A stretch of 43,884 nucleotides of DNA, from NCBI GenBank assembly GCA_910584945.1, contig CAJUDY010000005.1, forward strand, positions 1-43,884, given 5' to 3'. Position numbers and translations under genes: made by a program. Below the pieces are notes generated by a model, which saw only the letters and a program-made list of their open reading frames with translations, was not told the DNA's origin and made no database searches. Source of the DNA: an uncultured Lachnospiraceae bacterium (lineage in GTDB: Bacteria; Bacillota; Clostridia; Lachnospirales; Lachnospiraceae). The first letter of the stretch is position 1. The number at the start of each line of letters is the position of its first letter. Below are positions 34,190 through 41,780 of the stretch, one piece after another.

Positions 34190-34406
34190 GCAGGTTTTGT
34201 TTTCCGCGGTTACAATCGTATTGTCAGTAACGAAGAGGGGCTGTCCAAGATCGGAAAAGCAGCGAACCTCTACGGCGCTTCCCGCCAACTTAGAACCGGT
34301 GAACATTCTGGCGATCGGTTATTCCGACCAGGGACCGGGCGACGTCCATCGCTTCGATACCAACCGTATTCCGGTCCGCCAACTGGTCTCCTACGAAAAA
34401 CTATAA
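34190..34406 (+). pseudogene. Nitroreductase, internally deleted and truncated
   Basis: One frame reads RIVSNEEGLSKIGKAANLYGA, typical of the first third of nitroreductases. At about 34277 it jumps to another frame reading LPANLEPVNILAIGYSDQGP and ending HRFDTNRIPVRQLVSYEKL, the C-terminus. The FMN-binding middle, about 80-100 residues, and the N-terminus are missing. The N-terminal deletion meets the truncated HxlR gene, so a single event near 34117-34190 may have removed the promoter region and both gene starts. Confidence 0.65.
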
Positions 34407-34414
34407 CGAGATCT

Positions 34415-34948
34415 CTACATCTCAATCCCCCTGCGCGCCGGAACTCCTTCATCGAAGGGATGCTTCACCTTCTTCATCTCGGTCACGTAGTCGGCAAGCT
34501 TTAACAGTTCTTCCCCCGGGTCCCGTCCGGTGAGGACTACTTCCAGTCCTTCCGGACGGTTCATCAGGAAGTGAAGGGCGGTCTTCTGGCAGATCATCCC
34601 GTGGTTGTAGGCGCTCATAAACTCGTCAATCACCAAGAGGTCATAGCCCTCCTCCTCCGCCTTCCTGGTCGCATCCTCAAAAAGATGGGTGTAGGCATGG
34701 CACGCCTGTTCCTTCTGCTCCTCCGTCATATTCCAGAAAAATCCAAACTTCTCCCGGCAGCAGCAGTAATCAATCCCCAGTTTTTTCAGCATCTCCACCT
34801 CGCTGGAGGTTCCGTCCTTCATGCACTGACAGAACAGCACCCTCAGTCCATGTCCCGCCGCCCGCACCGAAAGCCCCACGGAGGCGGTGGTCTTTCCCTT
34901 TCCGTCTCCGCAGTAGATATGCAGGCATCCTTTTTTTATATGGCCCAT
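34415..34948 (-). CDS. cobO: Cob(I)yrinic acid a,c-diamide adenosyltransferase
   Basis: Transfers the adenosyl group of ATP to the cobalt of corrinoids. The 177 residues match CobO/BtuR: P-loop YCGDGKGKTTAS at residues 12-23, GLRVLFCQCMKDG, YDLLVIDEFMSAYNHG near residue 107, and VVLTGRDPGEELLKLADYVTEMK. ATG 34948 follows AAAGGAGCG and lies within the last codons of cbiB, overlapping by 13 bp. It is the last gene of the cobalamin operon. An ATG 27 bases upstream is less likely. Confidence 0.95.
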   Translation of the reverse strand: MGHIKKGCLHIYCGDGKGKTTASVGLSVRAAGHGLRVLFCQCMKDGTSSEVEMLKKLGIDYCCCREKFGFFWNMTEEQKEQACHAYTHLFEDATRKAEEEGYDLLVIDEFMSAYNHGMICQKTALHFLMNRPEGLEVVLTGRDPGEELLKLADYVTEMKKVKHPFDEGVPARRGIEM

Positions 34949-35904
34949 ATCATCGCTCCTTTCACAAGCAAACAAATCGCAAGCGCCAGCCCGGCAGTCC
35001 CGTACAAAAGCTGATTGGCCCTTTGGATATCCTCGTATTCCACCGGACGGTCCGGATCTCCCAGGGTTGGCTTCTCATACAGTTTTCCAAAGTAGTATGC
35101 GTTTCCCGCAAGTTCAATATGCAGCGCTCCCGCTGTGACCGCCTCGGTATGGGCGGAGTTGGGGCTGCTGTGGTTGCAGCGGTCGCGCAGGTAGATCCTC
35201 CAGGCATTGCCCATATCCATCCCAAGAAATCCGCTGGCCCACACCATCAGCACCGCCGACAGCCTGGCGGGAAGATAATTCAGCACATCGTCGAACTTCG
35301 CCGCCGCCCGGCCAAAATACAAATACTTTTCATTCTTATAGCCGACCATAGAATCCATGGTGTTGACCGCCTTGTAAAAATATCCAAAGGGAGCGCCGCC
35401 CACGGCCAGGAAAAGCAGCGGAGCGATGATCCCGTCGGACGTGTTCTCCGCCACAGTCTCCACCGCCGCTTTGGTGATGCCGATGTCGTCCAGCACCGCC
35501 GTATCCCGGCCCACCACCATGGACACCGCCCGACGCGCTCCTTCCACATCTCCCCTTTTCAGCGCGGTGTACACTTTCATGGTCTCCTCCTTCAGGGACC
35601 TTGTGGCCAGGAGCTGATAACACATCACCGTCTCCAGGCCAAAGCGGGCATACGGGTGCAGCCGGCCGGCCAGCAAAAGCAGTCCCCAGGCCGTCCCCGC
35701 AGTAATCCCGGCGGTCAGCACCAGCAGAAAGACGCCCGCCGCGAGCTCCCCTTTTTCCGTCTTTGGAAAAATCCTCCGCAGCAGTCCTTCCAGAGTGCTG
35801 ATCAGATGTCCCACCAGCCGGATGGGATGATAGAGCCAGTGGGGATCTCCGATCAGCAGGTCCAGCAAAAATCCTATCCCCAGGGCAAGCATTGATAATT
35901 CCAT
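34936..35904 (-). CDS. cbiB: Adenosylcobinamide-phosphate synthase
   Basis: A membrane protein of 322 residues that attaches (R)-1-amino-2-propanol phosphate or ethanolamine phosphate to adenosylcobyric acid. Family landmarks are DLLIGDPHWLYHPIRLVGHLI at residues 15-35, MVVGRDT near residue 125, VETVAENTSDGIIAPL, FKAVNTMDSMVGYKNEKY-type residues, and the C-terminal LGDPDRPVEYEDI. Four to five hydrophobic helices are visible. ATG 35904 is chosen for GGAAGGAAC upstream. Its start lies inside the 3' end of the phosphatase gene (31-bp overlap), showing tight operon packing. Confidence 0.95.
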   Translation of the reverse strand: MELSMLALGIGFLLDLLIGDPHWLYHPIRLVGHLISTLEGLLRRIFPKTEKGELAAGVFLLVLTAGITAGTAWGLLLLAGRLHPYARFGLETVMCYQLLATRSLKEETMKVYTALKRGDVEGARRAVSMVVGRDTAVLDDIGITKAAVETVAENTSDGIIAPLLFLAVGGAPFGYFYKAVNTMDSMVGYKNEKYLYFGRAAAKFDDVLNYLPARLSAVLMVWASGFLGMDMGNAWRIYLRDRCNHSSPNSAHTEAVTAGALHIELAGNAYYFGKLYEKPTLGDPDRPVEYEDIQRANQLLYGTAGLALAICLLVKGAMIWAI

Positions 35905-36464
35905 AAATCCGTTCCTTCCACAGGCGTCAGCATATATCCGCACCCGTTTTTTACCTGATAGTCAAAATATGTTTTTTTCGGAAAACCGAAGCGCTCCAGC
36001 ACCGCCATAATCGTCCCCCCATGTACCACCAGGGCCGCCCGCATAAGAGGCTCAGACGTTTCCATCACCTGCACCAGCTTTCGGAATCCCTCCCGGCACC
36101 GCTTTTTAAACTGGTCCATAGATTCCCCGTCCGGAAAAGGCAGGGTTCCGCCGCTGTCAATCCACGCCTGATAAGCAGAATTCCCGCTTAATTCCTTGTA
36201 ATTCTGATTCTCAAACGCTCCAAAATCGCACTCCCGAAGCTCCGGAACCAGCGTCATCTGCGCATCCGTCCCCCATATGACCTGCGCAGTCTCCACGCAG
36301 CGCTTCATGGGACTTGCGTAGATCCGGTCCACCGCCGGGTAAGAACGGCTCTGAAGCAGACGGATGCCCTCTTCACAGAGAGACTCGTCTGTCCGACAGC
36401 CGACATATCGTCCCTCCAGATTGCCCCGGGTCATGGAATGGCGCAAAAGCATGATCTCAGCCAT
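35874..36464 (-). CDS. cobC: Alpha-ribazole phosphatase-like histidine phosphatase
   Basis: A 196-residue phosphoglycerate-mutase-fold phosphatase, expected to remove phosphate from alpha-ribazole 5'-phosphate or adenosylcobalamin 5'-phosphate. The phosphorylated His9 lies in LLRHSMTRGN, with Ser in place of the usual Gly of RHG. Other active-site residues are in SPMKRCVETA, ELRECDFGAFE and the late VVHGGTIMAVL. The change at the RHG motif is mild and is also seen in functional relatives. The gene overlaps the short CobU-like gene by eight bases and sits among cobalamin genes, which is the main reason for calling it CobC. Confidence 0.87.
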   Translation of the reverse strand: MAEIMLLRHSMTRGNLEGRYVGCRTDESLCEEGIRLLQSRSYPAVDRIYASPMKRCVETAQVIWGTDAQMTLVPELRECDFGAFENQNYKELSGNSAYQAWIDSGGTLPFPDGESMDQFKKRCREGFRKLVQVMETSEPLMRAALVVHGGTIMAVLERFGFPKKTYFDYQVKNGCGYMLTPVEGTDLWNYQCLPWG

Positions 36465-36837
36465 CTTTGATCACCGTCCCGATTCCGCAGATTACCCGGT
36501 GCACCTTCTCGGCTTCTTTGGCGATCTGACAGCAGATCCGCCCGGTCCTCTCCCGGTACTCCCGGTCGAAACGGTCCATGGGAACCACCCCGTATCCCAG
36601 CTCGTTGGTCACCAGAATGATCTCCGGGTTCTCTGCTTTCAGCTTTTCCACAGAGAATGGAAGATTTTCCTCTAACAGTCTTCGAATATATTCATGAAAA
36701 TGATACAAAAGCCTCGTCTGATACAATTCCTCCAGGGGGCAGCTCGCGCCGTCCGCCGCCTCCTCCATCGGAATTCCAAAGGTCTCGCACGCATAGTCCG
36801 TCTTTCCCTGAAAGCATCCGCCTGTCACAAGTATCAT
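36457..36837 (-). CDS. Short CobU-like P-loop protein
   Basis: A 126-residue protein that starts MILVTGGCFQGKTDYA, a CobU-type P-loop (GGxxxGKT), and later has EIILVTNELGYGVVPMD, the NEVG-like segment of CobU, and ERTGRICCQIAKEAEKVHRVICG. It lacks the CobU region holding the guanylylated His (HRxxR), about 50 residues. It is therefore probably not a complete kinase/guanylyltransferase, although it may bind nucleotide or cobinamide. GGGAGGG precedes ATG 36837. A full cobU lies one gene upstream, so this looks like a diverged paralogue kept in the same operon. Confidence 0.8.
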   Translation of the reverse strand: MILVTGGCFQGKTDYACETFGIPMEEAADGASCPLEELYQTRLLYHFHEYIRRLLEENLPFSVEKLKAENPEIILVTNELGYGVVPMDRFDREYRERTGRICCQIAKEAEKVHRVICGIGTVIKDG

Positions 36838-37595
36838 AATAGTTTCCCTCCCAGCATCAAAGCAGCAGCCATGAAAAGCTCGCACACCTGCACAAAGAAT
36901 CCGGCGATATCTCCGGTCGTTCCGCCGAATTCCTTCATGGCCACATGATAATAGTATCCATAGACCACGGCTGCCGCGCCAAATAAAATCAGAGCGTACC
37001 TCCAGTCCCACCAAAGGACCGCGCCTGCGCAGGCGGCAATCCACAGTACCAGAGTGATCTTCAATACCCGCTTCTGGGCCGCGTCCGCAAACATTCCAAG
37101 GGATCCCTTTTGATTGGCGCAGGGAAAAGTGGCCAAAGCCATGCCGCTTAAGGCCCGGGACAGCACGTAACCGACGCCGAGTATCGGCAGCATTTTTTCT
37201 TCTACCTCACTCCATATCCCCAGCGCCAGGATAAAATACGCGCAGCCCATGATGATGGCAAAAGCGCCCGCGTGGGAATCTTTCAGAATCTCCAGCTTCC
37301 GTTCCCTGGGCTGCCAGGAGCTGAGTGCATCCACCGTATCCAGGAACCCATCCAGATGAATGCCCCCGGTCACCAGCACCGGAATCAACACATAGCCCGC
37401 CGACCTCATCAGCGCGCCAAAGTCCGCCAAGGCGCAGAGCTTTCCATATCCAAACATCAAAAACCCGATTACCACCCCGATCCCGGGGAAGAAACAGATC
37501 ATATATTTCATATTTTCTTTATCCCAGTCCGCCCGGGGGACCGGGATCTTCGAAAACATGGCAAAGGCGATCAAAAAACTATTCCAGATTCTCAT
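36834..37595 (-). CDS. cobS: Adenosylcobinamide-GDP ribazoletransferase
   Basis: The membrane cobalamin synthase joining adenosylcobinamide-GDP and alpha-ribazole (phosphate). The 253 residues show FSKIPVP at the N-terminus, the conserved GGIHLDGFLDTVDAL motif near residue 77, LKDSHAGAFAI near residue 104, and several membrane helices to the C-terminal GGTTGDIAGFFVQVCEL. Its start overlaps the end of repeat copy C, which supplies the GTGAGGG ribosome binding site. It overlaps the next gene by four bases. Confidence 0.95.
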   Translation of the reverse strand: MRIWNSFLIAFAMFSKIPVPRADWDKENMKYMICFFPGIGVVIGFLMFGYGKLCALADFGALMRSAGYVLIPVLVTGGIHLDGFLDTVDALSSWQPRERKLEILKDSHAGAFAIIMGCAYFILALGIWSEVEEKMLPILGVGYVLSRALSGMALATFPCANQKGSLGMFADAAQKRVLKITLVLWIAACAGAVLWWDWRYALILFGAAAVVYGYYYHVAMKEFGGTTGDIAGFFVQVCELFMAAALMLGGKLL

Positions 37596-37655
37596 TTTCC
37601 CTCACTCCGTTCCGTAAAATCCTTCCGGGACTCCGGTCGGGCAGATGCTGTTTTT
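37592..37655. repeat. Palindromic intergenic repeat, copy C (short)
   Basis: Shares with copy A the - strand segments AACAGCATCTG, CCCGGAAGGATTTT and GGAGTGAGGGAAAAT. It encodes the last residues and stop of cobU and contributes the ribosome binding site of cobS. Confidence 0.7.
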
Positions 37656-38162
37656 ATGTATCAACGGTATGGAATAGACCACCTCTACCACCAGATCCGC
37701 CCGGGCTGCGATGCGGCGGTTGATCTCTGCCAAGTACCGCTGATACCGCCTGGTCTCCCGGTCATACTCAATCCCGTCGGAAAAGACCTCGTTGGTCACA
37801 ATCAAAAGATGCTCACACTGCGCCCTGATCTTTCGGACTCCCTCCAGGATTTCTTCCACACACCGTTCTCCCGCGCCGCCCTCCTGATAGAGCTCGTTGG
37901 CCGTAAGGTTGGACATACACTCCAGAAGCACCGTGCCATAGCCAGATACCTCCGCACTTTTCAGTCCCCGGTAGCACTCCAGCGTATCAAACCCTTTTTC
38001 TTTGCGCATGGCCCGGTGGCGCCGGATTCGCTCGTGGCACTCTTCGTCAAAAGGAACCATGGTCGCGATGTACAGGCGGGGTGTCTTCTGAAGCTTCAAA
38101 ACCATCTGCTCCGCGTATTCCGATTTCCCGCTGCCGCTGCCTCCCGTAATCAAACCCAACAC
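37602..38162 (-). CDS. cobU: Adenosylcobinamide kinase / adenosylcobinamide-phosphate guanylyltransferase
   Basis: Phosphorylates adenosylcobinamide and then makes adenosylcobinamide-GDP. The 186 residues begin with the P-loop ITGGSGSGKSEYAEQ, followed by LYIATMVPFDEECHERIRRHRAMR (containing the guanylate-acceptor His), LLECMSNLTANELY and LIVTNEVFSDGI, and end in a helix rich in Arg. The final 15 or so residues (NSICPTGVPEGFYGTE) and the stop codon are encoded by repeat copy C and are not conserved family sequence. AGGGGGG precedes the ATG. Confidence 0.95.
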   Translation of the reverse strand: MLGLITGGSGSGKSEYAEQMVLKLQKTPRLYIATMVPFDEECHERIRRHRAMRKEKGFDTLECYRGLKSAEVSGYGTVLLECMSNLTANELYQEGGAGERCVEEILEGVRKIRAQCEHLLIVTNEVFSDGIEYDRETRRYQRYLAEINRRIAARADLVVEVVYSIPLIHKNSICPTGVPEGFYGTE

Positions 38163-38183
38163 ATTTTATCCCCCCTATGAAAG

Positions 38184-38284
38184 TTCCGCATCCGCCCTCT
38201 CTCCGCCCCAGGATCTGGAAGGATTTTCTGTCGCTGACGCGTCATAAAATCCTTCCTGGGCTCCGTTCCGTCAGATACTGTTTT
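38184..38284. repeat. Palindromic intergenic repeat, copy B
   Basis: About 100 bp between cobU and cbiA. On the - strand it reads AACAGTATCTGACGG, CCCAGGAAGGATTTT, then AAAATCCTTCCAGA and GCGGATGCGGAACTT. The two GGAAGGATTTT/AAAATCCTTCC arms are perfect complements around GACGCGTCAGCGTC-like sequence. It supplies the TGA stop of cbiA. Confidence 0.8.
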
Positions 38285-39677
38285 TGTTCTTTTTATATAG
38301 AAGACACGTCTTCAAAAACTCATGAGGCGCCTGCAGATTCGAGTAGTAGAACAGATGCGGAAATCCCGCATACAGCGTCTTCGTCCCGTGCACGCAGTCC
38401 CACTCCCGCTTCCCCGCAGGCTTTCTGGCGTGAAAGCTTTCCCCGCAGCTCTCGCTGTCCCAGTAGTGGAATTCATGTCCCCGGGTCTTCGTTCCGGCCG
38501 CTCCCAGAAGCTGATCTTCCCTGGCTTCCAGGGTAATATAACCAAACCTGGAAAGCTTCTCCGTCCGGTATGCCCTCGTGTCCAGCACTCCGGCCATGGG
38601 ATAAAACTTCCCGTCTGTTCCCTCCAGTTCCCGGTGCAGATACAAAAAGCCGCCGCACTCCGCGATGCAGGGCATGCCGCCCTGGACCGCCTCTCGGATC
38701 TCGTCTCTCATGGACTGGTTCTGACTCAATCTCTCTCCGTGAAGTTCCGGGTAACCGCCGCTTAAGATCAGCCCGGACACGCCCTCCGGCAACCGCGGAT
38801 CTTCGAGGGGTGAAAAAGGAATCAACTCTGCTCCCATCTCCTGCAAAAGCTCCAGATTGTCCAGATAGGTAAAGCAAAAGGCGTCGTCCTCCGCCACCCC
38901 GATGCGGACCGGCTCCGAAAGAGACAGAGCCCGGATCTCTTGTTTGATCTTTTTCTCCCATTCCCCTGAATCCATCTGCGCGGTCCTGGCATATTTTTCA
39001 GCAAAAGAAAGCAGCTCATCCAGATCCAGCGTCTCCTCCAAATGATCGGCAAGGCGGTTCAGCTTCTCTCTCAGCGCCTCGATCTCCCCGGGCAATACCA
39101 GGCCCAAATGGCGGCTGTCCAGAGACAATTCCTTAAGTTTTGGCACATAACCGAATACCCGGATGTTCAGTTCCTCCTCGATCCGCTTCTTTAGTGATTC
39201 GTAGATCATAGGGGAGACCTGGTTTAAGATGACTCCGCAGATCCGGCTGTCTTGGCGGTACTCCAGAAAGCCTTTGATCATGGCAGCCACCGACAGACTG
39301 GCCCCCCGGCAGTTCACGATCAGAATCGACGGAAGGTCCAGGATACGCGCCACATCATAGGTACTCCCCTTCGTCTCTATCCCTCCCAGCCCGTCATAAT
39401 ACCCCATGACACCTTCCACCACAGCGATCCCGCTGCCTGCCGCGTTCTTCTCATACAAATATCTGGTCGTACACGTATCGGTGAAAAAGGGATCCAGATT
39501 CCGGGATCTTGTCCCGATAACCTTTCCGTGAAACATGGGGTCGATATAGTCCGGACCGCACTTAAAAGTGGCGACTTGAAGTCCCCGGTTGACCAGGGCC
39601 TGCAGAATCCCGCAGGTGATCAGCGTCTTGCCGCTTCCGCTGGCAGGAGCCGTCAGAAGAAATCCCGGTGTTCTCAT
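38271..39677 (-). CDS. cbiA: Cobyrinic acid a,c-diamide synthase
   Basis: Amidates the a and c side chains of cobyrinic acid with glutamine and ATP. The 468 residues comprise an N-terminal dethiobiotin-synthetase-like domain (P-loop TAPASGSGKT at residues 9-18, then TFKCGPDYIDPMFH, VVEGVMGYYDGLGG) and a C-terminal glutaminase domain (LILSGGYPELH, nucleophile Cys in CIAECGGFLYL, and the catalytic His region GHEFHYWDSE). ATG 39677 follows GGGGAGGGAG and overlaps the end of the upstream fusion gene by four bases. The stop lies in a palindromic repeat. Confidence 0.96.
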   Translation of the reverse strand: MRTPGFLLTAPASGSGKTLITCGILQALVNRGLQVATFKCGPDYIDPMFHGKVIGTRSRNLDPFFTDTCTTRYLYEKNAAGSGIAVVEGVMGYYDGLGGIETKGSTYDVARILDLPSILIVNCRGASLSVAAMIKGFLEYRQDSRICGVILNQVSPMIYESLKKRIEEELNIRVFGYVPKLKELSLDSRHLGLVLPGEIEALREKLNRLADHLEETLDLDELLSFAEKYARTAQMDSGEWEKKIKQEIRALSLSEPVRIGVAEDDAFCFTYLDNLELLQEMGAELIPFSPLEDPRLPEGVSGLILSGGYPELHGERLSQNQSMRDEIREAVQGGMPCIAECGGFLYLHRELEGTDGKFYPMAGVLDTRAYRTEKLSRFGYITLEAREDQLLGAAGTKTRGHEFHYWDSESCGESFHARKPAGKREWDCVHGTKTLYAGFPHLFYYSNLQAPHEFLKTCLLYKKNKNSI

Positions 39678-41776
39678 AGGCTCCCTCCCCGGCAGGTGAC
39701 GATATAGATGGGATTCTGCCCCATCATCAAATGATACTGCCCCAGTCCTTTTGCCTTCGCAATGCTCACGGAAAGAATCTCCTCCTCCAGCACCGGAAGG
39801 GTCTTCAGGCACTCGGTCACTTCCCCGATGGTCTCCAGGGTCACCGTGTTGATGACCATGCGGATCTTCGGATTCTTCCGGAGCAGACACTCCATGATTT
39901 CTCTAAGGTTGCCGGCGGAGCCGCCGATAAAGGCGTGGGTCGGCGCAGGAAGCCCTTCCATGGCCCCCGGCGCCAGTCCGGGAATCACCTGGATATTGGG
40001 CGTGCCAAAATGCTGCTTGTTCTTTTCGATGAGGCTACATGCTTCTTCCTTTCGCTCGATGGCATAAACCTCGCCGTCCACGGCCATAAGCGCCATCTCC
40101 ACAGACACGGAACCGGTGCCGGCTCCCACATCGTAGACCACCGCGTCTCTGGTAAGCCGAAGCTTTGCCACAGACAGACTTCGGATCTCGCTCTTTGTCA
40201 TGGGAGCCTTTCCCCGCAGAAACGCTTCGTCGTCCACGCAGGTCTCTATCCCTCCAAAATAAGCCGGATGCTCGATCAGCGCCACGCAGAGTCCGTCATA
40301 AGTCCCGTCCTCCAGCTCCCCGGGACTCCCGGATGTGATCTTCTCCTCTTCATAACCCAGCCGCTCTCCGACGTGAACCTTCACCCCGGAAAGTCCATAT
40401 TCCTGAAGTTCCCTGCACAGCTTCCCCACGCTGTCGGCTCCGCTCAGGATCGTAAAGGTTTTTTCGTGGGTTTTCACCGCCCCGATCAGATTGGCCTTCC
40501 GCCCGTGAGCGCTTTTCAGACACACATCCTCCCAGGGAATTCGGAGCTTTCCGCAGAAATACACCACGGATGAGATACCGCAGAGACTCCTGATCTCACA
40601 TCCCAGACCATTAAGCGCCTCGTAAAGCTTTTTCGCCCCGCTGTAAAAGCCGATATCCCCAGACAAAAGCACCGCAATGGAGGTGTATTCCGGATGTGCC
40701 TTTATATAATCCGCAATCCTCTGGGCGTCGTACTCCTGATAAAACGACTTATTTTGTATTCCCGCCGCCCTAAGCATCCGCTCCGCTCCGATCAGCAGGT
40801 CTGCTTCTCTCACCGCCTCCGTCGCCTCCACCGTCATACCCCGGGCCGTACCCATGCCAACGCCCACCAGCGTCACGGTCCTCTCTTTCACAATCCACCC
40901 GCCGCGGCTGTCTTTTTCGCGATCCGTCTCCCTTTGTTCGGAAGCGGAAAGCTCTTTCCCTGTTTCAGCTCCGCAACGCGTCTCCAGAGAAAAAATGTCC
41001 TCTCCTTTTCTTTCCCCCAGCTGTTTTTCCAGGATTTGTATCACTTCTTCATAAGAATAGCCTTCCTGTTCCGGCGGCCTTCCCACCAGGACCACTTTCG
41101 CCCCTGCCTTCCTCGCGGCGCGGATCTTTTCCTCGAAGCCTCCGGCTTTCCCGGTCTCCTTGGTAACCAGATACCGGCAGTCGAACTGGCGCAGCATGGC
41201 CGTATTGAGTTCCTCGCTAAAGGGCCCTTGCATACAGATCAGGTTCTTTCCCCGGAATCCCAGCTTCTCACAGGCCAGCGCCACCTCCCCGGTAGACAGC
41301 ACCCGGGCGAAGACGCGTGTTTCATAGTCCGGAATCACTGTATATCGTGCCAGTTCCTTGCTGCCGGTAGTGACCAGAATATTACCTTCGGTCTCCTTAA
41401 GATAAGCGGCCGCTTCTTCCACCGTAGAAACCTCCACCACCTGGCCGGACTCCCAATTCCTATTCCCGGACTTCCGAATCAGACGGATATATTCTGTCCC
41501 CGCGTCCTCACAGGCCAGGGACACATTCCTGGATACCACCGCCGCGTAAGGATGGGTGGCGTCCACCACAAGAGCGGCCCCTTTCTCCAGGATGAATTTT
41601 TTTATCTGCTCCCGGTCCATACGCCCGGTGTGCACCTTAAGATATGCACTTTCCTTCAGAAGCGTCTCCCCATACTCTGTCGCCACACAGGCAACCGCCG
41701 GAACCTGTCGCCCGCACAGATATTCGGACAGCATTCTTCCTTCTATTGTTCCGGCAAATACAATCACCGACTTCAT
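39674..41776 (-). CDS. Triple fusion: precorrin-6A reductase (CbiJ) + CbiE + CbiT
   Basis: A 700-residue protein joining three successive corrin-ring steps. Residues 1-250 are a CobK/CbiJ-type reductase (VIVFAGTIEGRMLSEYL, VVDATHPYA, ILVTTGSKEL, LVTKETGKAGGFEEK). A charged linker runs from about 250 to 298. Residues 299-500 are a CbiE-type C5 methyltransferase (VTLVGVGMGTARGMTVEA, LLSGDIGFYSGAK, CGISSV). Residues 505-700 are a CbiT-type C15 methyltransferase/decarboxylase (APMTKSEIRSLSVAKL, VYDVGAGTGSVSVEMAL). CbiE-CbiT fusions (CobL) are common; the added reductase is less so. The product would go from cobalt-precorrin-6A to cobalt-precorrin-8 without leaving one chain. Confidence 0.95.
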   Translation of the reverse strand: MKSVIVFAGTIEGRMLSEYLCGRQVPAVACVATEYGETLLKESAYLKVHTGRMDREQIKKFILEKGAALVVDATHPYAAVVSRNVSLACEDAGTEYIRLIRKSGNRNWESGQVVEVSTVEEAAAYLKETEGNILVTTGSKELARYTVIPDYETRVFARVLSTGEVALACEKLGFRGKNLICMQGPFSEELNTAMLRQFDCRYLVTKETGKAGGFEEKIRAARKAGAKVVLVGRPPEQEGYSYEEVIQILEKQLGERKGEDIFSLETRCGAETGKELSASEQRETDREKDSRGGWIVKERTVTLVGVGMGTARGMTVEATEAVREADLLIGAERMLRAAGIQNKSFYQEYDAQRIADYIKAHPEYTSIAVLLSGDIGFYSGAKKLYEALNGLGCEIRSLCGISSVVYFCGKLRIPWEDVCLKSAHGRKANLIGAVKTHEKTFTILSGADSVGKLCRELQEYGLSGVKVHVGERLGYEEEKITSGSPGELEDGTYDGLCVALIEHPAYFGGIETCVDDEAFLRGKAPMTKSEIRSLSVAKLRLTRDAVVYDVGAGTGSVSVEMALMAVDGEVYAIERKEEACSLIEKNKQHFGTPNIQVIPGLAPGAMEGLPAPTHAFIGGSAGNLREIMECLLRKNPKIRMVINTVTLETIGEVTECLKTLPVLEEEILSVSIAKAKGLGQYHLMMGQNPIYIVTCRGGSL

Positions 41777-41780
41777 CTTC

